Part shown: positions 17,513 to 26,805 of the stretch, one piece after another | How positions within the stretch are numbered: position 1 is the first letter of the stretch | Layout of the letters: each line of letters opens with the position of its first letter | Assembly: GCF_030295745.1 (NCBI RefSeq) | Contig: NZ_AP027291.1 | Location: forward strand, 4,464,001-4,528,000 | Length of the DNA: 64,000 bases | Direction of reading: 5' to 3' | From: Mycolicibacterium sp. TUM20985 | GTDB taxonomy: Bacteria; Actinomycetota; Actinomycetes; Mycobacteriales; Mycobacteriaceae | Translations under genes and position numbers: made by a program | The notes under the pieces: model-generated | Told to the model about the DNA's origin: nothing | Seen by the model: the letters and a program-made list of their open reading frames with translations, nothing else | Databases searched by the model: none

Positions 17513-18421
17513 TCAGCCCCGTTCCTTCGTCTTCGCGATCTTGCGGCGCGAGTTGCCCACCACCAGCCCCGCGCGAGCCGCGAGGGCCGACCTGATGGTC
17601 CACCGCAACGGAGCCTGCCACCAGTGCGGATGTCGGTCAGCCAGGAAAGTGTAGGTGCTGGTGTGATGAGCGGCCAAGTTGCGGACCGGGTCGCGACCGG
17701 TGGAGTGACCCTTGTCGTGCAGCACCTCCGCCGACGGCACGTAGACGTTCTGCCAACCTGCGCTCGCCAGCCGATCTCCCAGGTCAACGTCCTCCATGTA
17801 CATGAAGTACCGCTCGTCGAACCCGGAGATCGCGTCGAACGCCGTCCGGCGCAACAGCAGACAGGAGCCCGAAAGCCAGCCGACCGGACGTTCGCTGGGC
17901 TCCAGTCGCTCCTGGCGGTAGGCGGCCGTCCACGGGTTGGACTTCCACAGCGGTCCGACGATCGCGTGCATGCCACCCCTGACGAGGCTCGGCTGGTGGC
18001 GGGCCGACGGATAGACCGAACCGTCGGGGTTGCGAATCAGCGGGCCCAGCGACCCGGCGTTCGGCCACCGCCTGGCCGCCTCGATCAGCACGTCGATGCT
18101 GCCGGGACCCCAGACGACGTCGGGGTTGGCCACGATGAAGAACTCCGGATCAGCGGCGGAGGAGGCGGCGTCTACGCCGTTCAGGTACTTGCGCACCGCC
18201 CGGTTGACCGCCGACCCGTATCCCAGGTTGGCGCCGGTGTGCAGCAGCCGCGCGTTCGGATACCGCTCCAGGGCCTCCTCGGGCACCCCGTCGGTGGAAC
18301 CGTTGTCGGCCATGACGATGGTCACCGACCGCTCGGTGGCGTGGCTCAGCGAGGCGAGGAACCGGTCGAGATGGGGACCCGGTGAGTAGGTCACCGTCAC
18401 CACCATCAAGTCCGGGTTCAC
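17513..18421 (-). CDS. wbbL: Rhamnosyltransferase of the arabinogalactan linker
   Basis: The 302-residue GT2 enzyme moves rhamnose from dTDP-rhamnose to GlcNAc-diphospho-decaprenol, building the linker between peptidoglycan and arabinogalactan. Visible motifs are VVTVTYSPGPHLDRFLASL, ADNGSTDG near residue 38, and FDERYFMYMEDVDLGDRL with the catalytic acidic EDVD. The GTG at 18421 overlaps the rmlD stop as GTGA and was chosen for that reason; an internal ATG at 18406 is possible. Equivalent to the essential Rv3265c, next to rmlD as expected. Confidence 0.94.
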   Translation of the reverse strand: MNPDLMVVTVTYSPGPHLDRFLASLSHATERSVTIVMADNGSTDGVPEEALERYPNARLLHTGANLGYGSAVNRAVRKYLNGVDAASSAADPEFFIVANPDVVWGPGSIDVLIEAARRWPNAGSLGPLIRNPDGSVYPSARHQPSLVRGGMHAIVGPLWKSNPWTAAYRQERLEPSERPVGWLSGSCLLLRRTAFDAISGFDERYFMYMEDVDLGDRLASAGWQNVYVPSAEVLHDKGHSTGRDPVRNLAAHHTSTYTFLADRHPHWWQAPLRWTIRSALAARAGLVVGNSRRKIAKTKERG

Positions 18422-19296
18422 GGCGTAGAGGGTAGCGGGCAGTCCGCGAGGGCGGCGGCGAGCGCGTCGCGCCACGGCCGCAGCGGGGTCAGCCCGGCGT
18501 CGGCGGACCGTCGGGCGGCCAGCGCCGAGTACGGCGGCCGCGGCGCGGGGCGCGGATGCTGGTCGGTGCCGACGGGCCGAACCCGTTCCGGATCGGCGCC
18601 GACGAGTTCGAACACCGCGCGAGCCTGCTCGAAACGGCTGGTCGCGCCCTGGTTCGCGGCGTGCAGGACGGACTCCTCGATGGATCCGCCCGCTACTTCC
18701 AGGAGCGCGCCGACCAGGTCGCCCACGTAGGTCGGAGACCCGAGCTGATCGGCGACGACGTCCACCGAGCCGTCGCCGGCCGCCAGCCTGCGCATGGTCG
18801 CGACGAAGTCGCCGCCGTCACCGCCGGAGAAGATCCAGGCGGTGCGGACGACGTGGGCGCTGGGCATCGCGCTGAGCACCGCGAACTCGCCCTCGAGCTT
18901 CGTGCGGCCGTACACGCTCGTCGGGCCGGTCTCGTCGTCGATCTCGTAGGGCCGCGGCTCCCCGCCGCCGAAGTCCCCGCTGAACACGTAGTCGGTCGAG
19001 ACGTGGATGAGCTCGGCCCCCGCCCGCGCGCAGGCGTGCGCCACGTTCTCGGCTCCGCCGACGTTGACGGCGCGGGCGCCCGCTTCGTCGGACTCGGCCT
19101 GGTCGACCTTGGTGTAGGCGGCGCAGTTGAGCACCACGTCACCTGAGTTGAAGTGCCGTTCGGGCGCGGTGGGATCGGTGACGTCGCACTCGGCCGAGGT
19201 CAGCGCCAGCACGTCATGGCCACGACGGGCCGCCTCGGTCGCCAACCTCCGCCCGACGAGTCCCCCGGCACCGGTGATCACCAAGCGTTCAGACAT
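18418..19296 (-). CDS. rmlD: dTDP-4-dehydrorhamnose reductase
   Basis: The 292-residue short-chain dehydrogenase performs the last step of dTDP-rhamnose synthesis. It opens with LVITGAGGLVGRRLATEAA, the NADPH-binding GxxGxxG motif. The catalytic segments STDYVFSG near residue 98 and YGRTKLEGE near residue 126 carry the Ser/Thr, Tyr and Lys residues. Its product is used by WbbL, encoded immediately downstream with a 4-base overlap. Equivalent to Rv3266c, an essential cell wall gene. It diverges from the LCP ligase gene at 19363, which acts on the same polymer. Confidence 0.96.
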   Translation of the reverse strand: MSERLVITGAGGLVGRRLATEAARRGHDVLALTSAECDVTDPTAPERHFNSGDVVLNCAAYTKVDQAESDEAGARAVNVGGAENVAHACARAGAELIHVSTDYVFSGDFGGGEPRPYEIDDETGPTSVYGRTKLEGEFAVLSAMPSAHVVRTAWIFSGGDGGDFVATMRRLAAGDGSVDVVADQLGSPTYVGDLVGALLEVAGGSIEESVLHAANQGATSRFEQARAVFELVGADPERVRPVGTDQHPRPAPRPPYSALAARRSADAGLTPLRPWRDALAAALADCPLPSTP

Positions 19297-19350
19297 GCCC
19301 CGAGTCTGGCACGCCGCACGGCGTTACCCGGTCTTCGGGCAACTCGCCAG

Positions 19351-19356
19351 TAGCCT
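19351..19356 (+). promoter_or_regulatory. Candidate -10 box for the LCP ligase gene
   Basis: TAGCCT ends six bases before the ATG at 19363, consistent with a leaderless transcript. Confidence 0.45.
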
Positions 19357-19362
19357 GGGCTG

Positions 19363-20850
19363 ATGCCAGGCCGCCTCGCCCGTATCGTCGCCGTGCTCGC
19401 GGCAGCGGTGATCGTCATCGGCACCGGCGTCGCGTGGGGCAAGATCCGTTCCTTCGAGAACGGCATCAATCACGTGTCGGCCGCCGCCCTCGGCGGCGGC
19501 GGCGAAGACGGGGCGATCGACATCCTGCTGGTCGGCATCGACAGCCGCACCGATGCGCACGGCAATCCGCTCTCGGCCGACGAGCTGGCGACGCTGCGCG
19601 CCGGTGACGACGTCTCCACCAACACCGACACCATCATCCTGGTGCGCATCCCCAACAATGGACAGTCCGCCACCGCCATCTCCATCCCGCGCGACTCCTA
19701 CGTGGAAGCGCCCGGACTCGACAAGACCAAGATCAACGGTGTCTTCGGCCAGGTCAAGCTGGAGCGCATGAAGGAACTCGTCGAGGTGCAGGGTGAGGAT
19801 CCCGCCGTCGCCGAGCCGAAGGCCACCGAGGCGGCCCGCGAAGCGTTGATCGAGACGGTCGCCACGCTGACCGGGGTCACCGTGGATCACTACGCCGAGA
19901 TCGGATTGCTCGGCTTCTCTCTCATCACCGATGCGCTGGGCGGTGTCGACGTCTGCCTCAAGGACCCCGTGTACGAGCCGCTCTCCGGTGCGGACTTCCC
20001 CGCCGGACCCCAGAGGCTCAATGGCCCGCAGGCGTTGAGCTTCGTCCGGCAGCGCCACGACCTGCCACGGGGTGATCTCGACCGGGTGACCCGCCAGCAG
20101 GCGGTCATGGCGGCCCTGGCGCACGAGGTCATCTCGGGCAAGACCCTGTCCAGCCCGGCCACGCTCAACCGGCTGCAGGAATCCGTGCAGCGCTCGGTGG
20201 TGCTGTCCGACGGCTGGGACATCATGGACTTCGTCCAGCAGATGCAGAAGCTGGCGGGCGGCAACGTCGCGTTCGCCACGATTCCGGTCCTGCAGGAGGA
20301 CGGGTGGAGCGACGACGGGATGCAGAGCGTCGTCCGGGTCGATCCCACCCAGGTGCAGGACTTCGTCTCGGGCCTGCTCAAGGAACAGGACGCCGGCAAG
20401 ACCGAGCAGCTCGCCTATTCGCCGGCCAAGACCACCGCCGACGTCATGAACGACACCGACGTCAACGGGCTCGCCGCCTCGGTGTCCGAGGTGCTCAGCG
20501 GCAAGGGGTTCGTCGAGGGCTCCGTCGGCAACAACGAAACCGGTCGAGTGTCCAGCAGCCAGATCCGCGCGGCCAAGGCCGATGACCTTGGCGCGCAAGC
20601 GGTGTCGAAGGAACTGGGCAACCTCCCCATCGTGGAGGACCCGTCGGTGGCACCCGGTTCGGTCCAGGTGGTGATCGCCAATGACTACACCGGTCCGGGA
20701 TCGGGCCTTGGCAACGAGGTCTCGGCCGGCGATACCACCGATGCGACGGGTGACGGCATCGACACGGCGGCCGTGGCCGCAACCGACACCCCACTTCCCG
20801 CGCCGCCCATCATCACCGCGGGCACGGACGGTCCGGAGTGCGTGAGCTGA
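19363..20850 (+). CDS. LytR-CpsA-Psr family cell wall ligase (Rv3267, Lcp1-like)
   Basis: The 495-residue protein has one N-terminal membrane segment (residues 5-24) and an extracytoplasmic LCP domain. Key LCP residues are visible: ILLVGIDSR near residue 50, NTDTIILVRIP, AISIPRDSYVE near residue 107, and LSFVRQRHD then DRVTRQQ near residues 226-246. A LytR_C-like segment GSVQVVIANDYTGPGSG follows near residue 435. LCP proteins transfer arabinogalactan onto peptidoglycan, and Rv3267 is the main such ligase. Its position divergent to rmlD and wbbL, which make the linker, fits this task. It overlaps the next gene by 13 bases. Confidence 0.93.
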   Translation: MPGRLARIVAVLAAAVIVIGTGVAWGKIRSFENGINHVSAAALGGGGEDGAIDILLVGIDSRTDAHGNPLSADELATLRAGDDVSTNTDTIILVRIPNNGQSATAISIPRDSYVEAPGLDKTKINGVFGQVKLERMKELVEVQGEDPAVAEPKATEAAREALIETVATLTGVTVDHYAEIGLLGFSLITDALGGVDVCLKDPVYEPLSGADFPAGPQRLNGPQALSFVRQRHDLPRGDLDRVTRQQAVMAALAHEVISGKTLSSPATLNRLQESVQRSVVLSDGWDIMDFVQQMQKLAGGNVAFATIPVLQEDGWSDDGMQSVVRVDPTQVQDFVSGLLKEQDAGKTEQLAYSPAKTTADVMNDTDVNGLAASVSEVLSGKGFVEGSVGNNETGRVSSSQIRAAKADDLGAQAVSKELGNLPIVEDPSVAPGSVQVVIANDYTGPGSGLGNEVSAGDTTDATGDGIDTAAVAATDTPLPAPPIITAGTDGPECVS

Positions 20851-21560
20851 CGAATCTTGGTTCGGCGGTGATGGATCCGCTACTCGCCGTCGGATCGGCG
20901 CCCCGCATCACCTTCTACGACGACGCGACCGGCGAACGCATCGAACTGTCGACTGTGACCCTGGCCAACTGGGCGGCCAAGACCGGCAACCTGCTGCGCG
21001 ACGAACTCGGCGCCGGGCCGGGCACCCGCGTCGCACTCCTGCTGCCCGCGCACTGGCAGACGCTGGGCGTGCTCCTCGGAATCTGGTACATCGGTGCAGA
21101 AGTCGTTCTGGGAGAGAACGGATGCGACATCGCCTGCGCCACGGTGGATCGCCTGGACGACGCCGACGCGGCCGTCGCACCCGCCGGCGAAGTGGTCGTC
21201 CTGTCGCTCGACGCCTTCGGCAGGCCGGTCGCCGACCTGCCGTTCGGCATCACCGACTACGCCACCTCGGTACGGGCGCACGGTGACCAGATCGTCGCCG
21301 AACGCCATCCGGGGGCCGCGTTGAACGGACGGTCGGTAGCCGAAATCCTTTCCGCGGCAACCGAAGCTGCGGGCTCCCATGACCTGGACGCGACGAGCCG
21401 CGTGCTGTCCTCGGCCCCGTGGGACACCGCCGATCAGGTCGTCGACCACGTGCTCGCGGTACTGGTCGCGGGCGGCTCCCTGGTCCAGGTCGCTCACCCC
21501 GACGCCGCGGCTCTGGCTCGACGGCGCGAGGCCGAGAAGGTCACCGCGGAGCTGAACTAG
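20838..21560 (+). CDS. TIGR03089 family protein (Rv3268-like)
   Basis: The 240-residue protein resembles only the N-terminal part of AMP-forming acyl-CoA synthetases: LATWAAKTGN-like wording reads here as LANWAAKTGNLLRDELG, then GPGTRVALLLPAHWQTLGVLLGIW. The ATP-binding P-loop and the C-terminal domain of those enzymes are absent. The family is actinobacterial and of unknown role. The GTG start at 20838 lies inside the 3' end of the LCP gene, so translation is coupled and a cell-wall connection is likely. Its 3' end overlaps the convergent glycoside hydrolase gene by 20 bases. Confidence 0.85.
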   Translation: MRELTNLGSAVMDPLLAVGSAPRITFYDDATGERIELSTVTLANWAAKTGNLLRDELGAGPGTRVALLLPAHWQTLGVLLGIWYIGAEVVLGENGCDIACATVDRLDDADAAVAPAGEVVVLSLDAFGRPVADLPFGITDYATSVRAHGDQIVAERHPGAALNGRSVAEILSAATEAAGSHDLDATSRVLSSAPWDTADQVVDHVLAVLVAGGSLVQVAHPDAAALARRREAEKVTAELN

Positions 21561-22689
21561 CCTTCTCGATGGGAAGTCCGTGCGGGCGAACGTGCGAGGA
21601 GACGATGCCTTCGGCCGGCTTGGCGGTGCCGTCGGATCGGTAGATCCCGAGCGTGTCCTCCGCAGCGGTGCTGCGGGAGTTTCGATCCCGCGCCGTGTAG
21701 ACGTACACCGGACCCGCGTAGGGAAGGTTGCGCCACTTGTTCAGCATGTCGTCGAGAAACCCCGCCTGGGCCGCCTCGCCGACCACCGACGAGGGCTCGC
21801 CGTACTCGGTGGCCCACACCCGCTTGTCGACGTCACCGTTGAGCAGCATCACCTGCCGGATGCCGGCCAACTGGTTCAGTGGCGCGTCGGGATGCCAGCT
21901 CTCGGAGAACTTCATCGTGTACTGATACGGGTGATAGGCCAGCGCGTCGAAGAACTCCTTGGCGCCCGCGGCGTACATGCCGGTGACGAACTTGACCGGA
22001 TCCATCGCAACGCCGCCATAGTCGACGACGGCGCCCAGCCCTCCGGTGACGACCACGGCCGTCGGGTCGACGGCCTTGATCTCCGGGTAGGCGGCCTTGA
22101 GCAGCGCGGTGTAGCCGGCCGGATCGGGCGCGGGTGCGTAGAACGCCACCCCGTTCGGCTCGTTCCAGATCTCGTAGGCCGAGACCTTGCCGCGGAAGTG
22201 TTCGGCCACCCTGCCCACGAACCGGCCGAACGCCGCCGGCGACGCGGGTCGTCCGGCAAGGGCGGGCTGTCCGGGCGCTACGGCCCACTGCGGCGGCGAG
22301 TTCAGCGTGGCCAGCACCGAAAACCCTTGCGAGTACGCGGCTTCGACGGTCTTGTCGACCATGCTCCAGTCGTACGCATCAGGCGTGTGCTCGATCGCGG
22401 CCCACGGGACGAGCAGGCGGACCGTCGTCACCCCCAGTGACCTCATCATCCCGAGCGACTTCTCGACGCCGTCGCCCGGCAGGCCGAGGAGGTCGGAGTC
22501 GGCGACGCCGACCGTGGTGGGGCGCTGATCGATCGGAGGCGCGGGTTCGGTCAGATCGTAGGCCCGCAGATTCGCCGCCGGGTGCATTGCGTTCGAGCCG
22601 CCGCCACACCCCGACACCAGACAGCCCGCCAGCGCTGCCGCGATCACGGTCAGGGTCCGCAGTGGACCCGGCCGTCGTGCTCGGGTCAT
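21541..22689 (-). CDS. Secreted GH5-like glycoside hydrolase lipoprotein
   Basis: The 382-residue protein has a signal peptide with lipobox VSGC near residue 25. The TIM-barrel hydrolase domain follows: TVRLLVPWAAIE, then YEIWNEPNGVAFY with the acid/base Glu near residue 179, and VWATEYGEP with the likely nucleophile Glu near residue 291. This is the clan GH-A arrangement, close to cellulase-type family 5. The natural glycan is unknown and could be a cell-wall or exopolysaccharide. A clear paralog lies at 44729-46438, where the equivalent of TEYGEP is broken by a stop. An ATG at 22689 was chosen because it places basic residues before the hydrophobic core. Confidence 0.85.
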   Translation of the reverse strand: MTRARRPGPLRTLTVIAAALAGCLVSGCGGGSNAMHPAANLRAYDLTEPAPPIDQRPTTVGVADSDLLGLPGDGVEKSLGMMRSLGVTTVRLLVPWAAIEHTPDAYDWSMVDKTVEAAYSQGFSVLATLNSPPQWAVAPGQPALAGRPASPAAFGRFVGRVAEHFRGKVSAYEIWNEPNGVAFYAPAPDPAGYTALLKAAYPEIKAVDPTAVVVTGGLGAVVDYGGVAMDPVKFVTGMYAAGAKEFFDALAYHPYQYTMKFSESWHPDAPLNQLAGIRQVMLLNGDVDKRVWATEYGEPSSVVGEAAQAGFLDDMLNKWRNLPYAGPVYVYTARDRNSRSTAAEDTLGIYRSDGTAKPAEGIVSSHVRPHGLPIEKASSAPR

Positions 22690-22773
22690 GGGGTCTCCAG
22701 GGCGGGGCGGAGCAGGGGAGTTCGGCCTCACAGTACTCGACCGTGACGCCGAGCTCTCCCCGTGCAGACGGCG

Positions 22774-23937
22774 CTAGCGGAGCAGCGCGCGGGACATCAC
22801 GACCCGCTGAATCTGATTGGTGCCCTCATAGATCTGGGTGATCTTGGCGTCCCGCATGAAGCGCTCGACGGGGAAGTCGACGGTGTACCCGTACCCACCG
22901 AACAACTGCACCGCGTCGGTGGTCACCTGCATCGCCACGTCCGAGGCGTAGCACTTGGCGGCCGAGGAGATGAAGCCGAGGTTCGGCTCACCGCGTTCGG
23001 CCCGCGCTGCGGCCGTGTAGACCATCAGCCGCGCCGCCTCGATCTTCATCGCCATGTCGGCCAGCATGAACTGCACGGCCTGGAAGTCGCTGATCGACTT
23101 CTTGAATTGCTTGCGTTCCTTGGTATAGGCGATCGACGCCTCCAGCGCGCCCTGGGCGATGCCGACCGCCTGCGCCCCGATCGTCGGACGGGTGTGATCC
23201 AGCGTCGCGAGCGCTGTCTTGAAGCCGGTCCCCGGCTCACCGATCATCCGGTCACCCGGGATTCGGCAGTCCTCGAAGTACAGGTCGGTGGTCGGGGATC
23301 CCTTGATGCCCATCTTGCGTTCCTTGGCCCCGACGGTGAAGCCGGGATCGTCGGCATGCACCACGAACGCCGAGATGCCGTTGGCGCCCTTGTCCGGATC
23401 GGTCACCGCCATCACGGTGTACCAGGTCGACTTGCCGCCGTTGGAGATCCAGCACTTCGAGCCGTTGAGCACCCAGCCGTCACCGTCCTGCTTGGCCCTG
23501 GTCCGCATCGCGGCGGCGTCGCTGCCCGCCTCCCGCTCGGACAAGGCGTACGAGGCGGTCGCCTCCCCTGCCCCGATCGAGGGCAGCACCTGCTTCTTCA
23601 GTTCCTCGGAGCCCTGCAGCAGCATGCCCATCGTGCCCAGTTTGTTGCAGATCGGGATCAGTGACGACGAGGCACACACCCTGGCGACCTCTTCGATCAC
23701 GATGCACGCCGCGACGGAGTCACCACCCTGCCCGCCGTACTCCTCGGGAATGTGGATCGCCGAGAAGCCCGACGAGTTCAGCGCCGCCAGCGCCTCATCC
23801 GTGTAGCGGGCCTTCTCGTCGACGTCGGCCGCGTACGGCGCGATCTCCTTGTCGCACAGATCACGCAGGACCTTGCGCATCTCGACGTGCTCGTCGGACA
23901 GCTGGAAGACGTCGAAGGACGGGTTACCGATGGACAT
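22774..23937 (-). CDS. fadE25: Acyl-CoA dehydrogenase
   Basis: The 387-residue flavoprotein oxidises acyl-CoA to enoyl-CoA in fatty acid or branched-chain breakdown. Signatures are ASYALSEREAGSD near residue 131, the W-x-x-NG-x-K segment WVLNGSKCWISNGG, and QLFGGYGYTVDFPVERFMRDAKI near residue 346. YEGTNQIQRVVMSRALL contains the catalytic Glu. The residue order and length match Rv3274c. The ribosome site GAGGAG precedes the ATG at 23937. A -10-like TAAAGT lies at 23964-23969 on the minus strand. It stands as a single gene. Confidence 0.95.
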   Translation of the reverse strand: MSIGNPSFDVFQLSDEHVEMRKVLRDLCDKEIAPYAADVDEKARYTDEALAALNSSGFSAIHIPEEYGGQGGDSVAACIVIEEVARVCASSSLIPICNKLGTMGMLLQGSEELKKQVLPSIGAGEATASYALSEREAGSDAAAMRTRAKQDGDGWVLNGSKCWISNGGKSTWYTVMAVTDPDKGANGISAFVVHADDPGFTVGAKERKMGIKGSPTTDLYFEDCRIPGDRMIGEPGTGFKTALATLDHTRPTIGAQAVGIAQGALEASIAYTKERKQFKKSISDFQAVQFMLADMAMKIEAARLMVYTAAARAERGEPNLGFISSAAKCYASDVAMQVTTDAVQLFGGYGYTVDFPVERFMRDAKITQIYEGTNQIQRVVMSRALLR

Positions 23938-24061
23938 GCAGGACTCCTCGCTACTCGCCGGTAACTTTACCTGCGGCGGTCGCGGACGCCGCTATCGGCC
24001 CGGCTTGCCGGACCCTCGGCCGCCGACGAAGGCGCAGCGGCGCCGAGCGTGGTCGAATCGC

Positions 24062-26026
24062 TCACACCAGCGGCGGAAGCGTGCCGACCGCTCGAACCGC
24101 TCCCGCGCCGGACAAATGCTGTTCGTCGAAGTAATAGAGCGCCGACCCGTCGCGATAGTGGCAACCATCGGCGTCACACAATTGAGCCCACGGATCGACC
24201 AGGACGACGTTGGGGTGTTTGGCCGCTACGCGCCGGAGAATGTCACGACTGTCGTCCTCGGTGATGCGGTCGTACGGCGCGGGGCCGGTCATGGGCTGCA
24301 CTCCCAGGAGATCTTGCAGACCGACTCTCATCGGTAACGACTGGCCGATCACCGTCGCGTACGGATTGATGGTGAGTTCTGGAACCTCCTGCACCAGAAC
24401 GACCTTCTTGCCCAGCTTCTGCAGGCGCGTCAGCGTCGAATCCAACGCGGTCTCCAGACCGATCGTCGTCGATTCGCCCGGTGCGGTCAGCAGAATCTGC
24501 TCCGCATGCCAGCGAGCTGCCAACACGACGACTTCGATGTTCGGATCGTCCTCGACTTGTTGAAACGCCTGCCGTTGATAGTCGAAGCACTCGTCTGGAA
24601 AGTCGGGCAGACCGGGGGTCACGTTCGCATATCCCCACTGGGCCGTGCACAGAGTCTTCGTCAGCTGCCGGAAGGCGAGACCTTGCGCCGCTGCGGCCTG
24701 CTCAAAACCGGGCGAGATCGAGGCTGCGTGGCTGTCGCCGATGATCGCAAGCGTCGGCCCACTGGTCGCCGTGTATTGGCATCCCGCCGGTGCCACGTCA
24801 ACGCTGCCACGCCGAACCAGGCACGGATCGTCCTGCGATCGGCGCGCATCCTCCGCGGCGATGCGAGCGTCGGCAGGCAACCGGCCGATGAACCCGTTCT
24901 GCAGGAAGACCAACGTCCCGAGGGCGGCCACGCAGGCGATCGCCATCACGTACCGGAGCACGACGGGTCCGTCGGCCAGGCGCCGGCGACGAAAGGGCTG
25001 CTCGATGAAGCGCCACGACAGGACGGCGAGGCCGAAGGACAGGGCTGCCAGGATCGACATCGCCGTCCGGCCTTCGATGCCGAGGACGTGGGAGAAGTAG
25101 AAGAGCGGCCAGTGCCACAGGTACCACGAATAGGAGATCTTGCCGACGAACACCGCCACCGGATTGGACAAGATCCTGGCGTTCACCCAACTCGATCGCG
25201 CTGCGATGACCATCGCCGCGCCGATGGTCGGGAGTAGCACGAAGGCCCCGGGAAACGGGATCTCCGGCCGGTACACGATCATTGCGACGACTATCAGTGT
25301 GGCGCCACCGAGCCCGAGCAGCTGCCCCAGTGCTCCACGGACCTTCGGCGAGGCGGCGATACCCGACGTGGCGAGGATGGCTCCAAGACTCAACTCCCAG
25401 AAGCGGGTGGGGAGCAGATAGAAGGCCGCCTGCGGATTGGCGTGCGTCATCACGATCGACGCGGCCATGCTGAGAACCGTGACGACCACGAGCGGCTTCG
25501 TGGCAGACGACTTGAACACTCGGATGAACACCGCGGCGAGGATCGGGAGCACGATGTAGAACTGCTCCTCGACGCCAAGGGACCACGTGTGCAGCAACGG
25601 CGTGAGGTCGGCTGCAGGGGCGAAGTAATCAGCTTGCAGGAAGAACACCAAGTTGGAGGCACCGAACACCGCAGCAACGGATTCCTTGCCCAGCTCTCGG
25701 AATTCGTCGGGCGTCAGAAGCAGGGCGCCGACGACGAGGAAGATCACGAGCAGGGCGATCAACGCGGGAACGATCCGGCGCAGCCGGCGAGCGTAGAAGG
25801 CAAGGTATCGGAACGTGCCCGACGTCGACTGCCGGAAGACTTGGGCGCCGATGAGGTACCCGGAGATCACGAAGAAGACGTCGACGCCGATGAATCCGCC
25901 GGGGAGCCAGCTCAATCCCGCGTGGAAGGCGACCACCGGCACCACGGCGACGGCGCGCAGCCCGTCGACGTCGGGACGATACGGAATGACCTCGTGATCG
26001 CCTTCGACCTTCACAGCAGTACTCAA
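24062..26026 (-). CDS. OafA-type membrane acyltransferase with SGNH domain
   Basis: The 654-residue protein joins an acyltransferase-3 membrane domain to a C-terminal SGNH hydrolase-like domain. The first part shows YRPDVDGLRAVAVVPVVAFHAG, GVDVFFVISGYLIG and about ten membrane segments. The second part shows IIGDSHAAS near residue 426 and FDEQHLSGAGA near the end, holding the catalytic Ser and the Asp/His pair. Such proteins O-acetylate surface polysaccharides or glycolipids. The start is a TTG at 26026; a nearby in-frame GTG is also possible. It stands alone between fadE25 and purE. Target unknown, but it could act on the glycan made by the island downstream. Confidence 0.9.
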   Translation of the reverse strand: MSTAVKVEGDHEVIPYRPDVDGLRAVAVVPVVAFHAGLSWLPGGFIGVDVFFVISGYLIGAQVFRQSTSGTFRYLAFYARRLRRIVPALIALLVIFLVVGALLLTPDEFRELGKESVAAVFGASNLVFFLQADYFAPAADLTPLLHTWSLGVEEQFYIVLPILAAVFIRVFKSSATKPLVVVTVLSMAASIVMTHANPQAAFYLLPTRFWELSLGAILATSGIAASPKVRGALGQLLGLGGATLIVVAMIVYRPEIPFPGAFVLLPTIGAAMVIAARSSWVNARILSNPVAVFVGKISYSWYLWHWPLFYFSHVLGIEGRTAMSILAALSFGLAVLSWRFIEQPFRRRRLADGPVVLRYVMAIACVAALGTLVFLQNGFIGRLPADARIAAEDARRSQDDPCLVRRGSVDVAPAGCQYTATSGPTLAIIGDSHAASISPGFEQAAAAQGLAFRQLTKTLCTAQWGYANVTPGLPDFPDECFDYQRQAFQQVEDDPNIEVVVLAARWHAEQILLTAPGESTTIGLETALDSTLTRLQKLGKKVVLVQEVPELTINPYATVIGQSLPMRVGLQDLLGVQPMTGPAPYDRITEDDSRDILRRVAAKHPNVVLVDPWAQLCDADGCHYRDGSALYYFDEQHLSGAGAVRAVGTLPPLV

Positions 26027-26298
26027 CGTGACACCCGACGCCGCATTCGCCGCGACATCGGCCCCGTCGCACGGACCGGCCCACGACGTTGCCGCAGCGG
26101 AACCCTCACAGGCCTGTCCTCCATTCCACCGACACGCGTAACCGCATGTCCCTCGCGCGCCGACCGCTGCGTTTGCTTAGTTTACGGACTGTCTTTTCGA
26201 GTTGCCGCCCACGCGCGGCCGCGTCAAGGCCAGCCATCGCGGTTCATACGGGCCAACTCTCGACGTCGTGGCCATCGGCCAACGACCGAGGTGCCTGT

Positions 26299-26805
26299 TC
26301 AGCCGCCGAGCAAGCGGTCGCGCAGCGCAGCGTCCTTCTGTAGGACGAGCGCTTCCAGTTCGGCTTGGAACCGCTCCATTCGCGTCCGCAATTTGAGATC
26401 CGTCGCCCCAAGAATGCGCACTGCCAAGAGTCCCGCGTTTCGCGCGCCTCCGATCGACACCGTTGCCACGGGCACGCCCGCCGGCATCTGCACGATCGAC
26501 AGCAGGGAGTCCAGGCCGTCCAGCCGCGCCAGCGGCACCGGCACGCCGATGACTGGCAGCGGGGTGGCCGCGGCGACCATGCCGGGAAGGTGGGCTGCCC
26601 CGCCCGCCCCGGCGATGATGACCTCGAGGCCCCGGCCCGCGGCGCTCTTGGCGTAATCGAGCATCCGGGCCGGTGTGCGGTGCGCCGACACGACGCCGAC
26701 CTCGAAGGGCACGTCGAACTCCGCGAGCGCGGTCGCAGCGTCCTCCATCACCGACCAGTCGCTGTCGCTGCCCATGATGACGCCGACACGTGCGCTATTC
26801 GCCAT
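26299..26805 (-). CDS. purE: N5-carboxyaminoimidazole ribonucleotide mutase
   Basis: The 168-residue enzyme rearranges N5-CAIR to CAIR in purine synthesis. It has VGVIMGSDSDWSVMEDA at the N-terminus, VVSAHRTPARMLDYA with the catalytic His, and IAGAGGAAHLPGMVAA. The purK stop overlaps its start, so the product of PurK is handed to a coexpressed enzyme. ATG codons occur at 26805 and 26811; the first is preferred for its spacing from a GGATGGG ribosome site. Equivalent to Rv3275c. Confidence 0.95.
   Translation of the reverse strand: MANSARVGVIMGSDSDWSVMEDAATALAEFDVPFEVGVVSAHRTPARMLDYAKSAAGRGLEVIIAGAGGAAHLPGMVAAATPLPVIGVPVPLARLDGLDSLLSIVQMPAGVPVATVSIGGARNAGLLAVRILGATDLKLRTRMERFQAELEALVLQKDAALRDRLLGG

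Noticed and set aside
19324..20598. 424-residue open frame antisense to the LCP ligase gene
   Set aside because: The LCP domain motifs on the plus strand are clear. The minus-strand frame is a by-product of third-position GC bias.
20838..21560. Complete acyl-CoA synthetase
   Set aside because: Only the N-terminal part of the fold is present. The ATP loop and C-terminal domain are absent, as is normal for TIGR03089 proteins.
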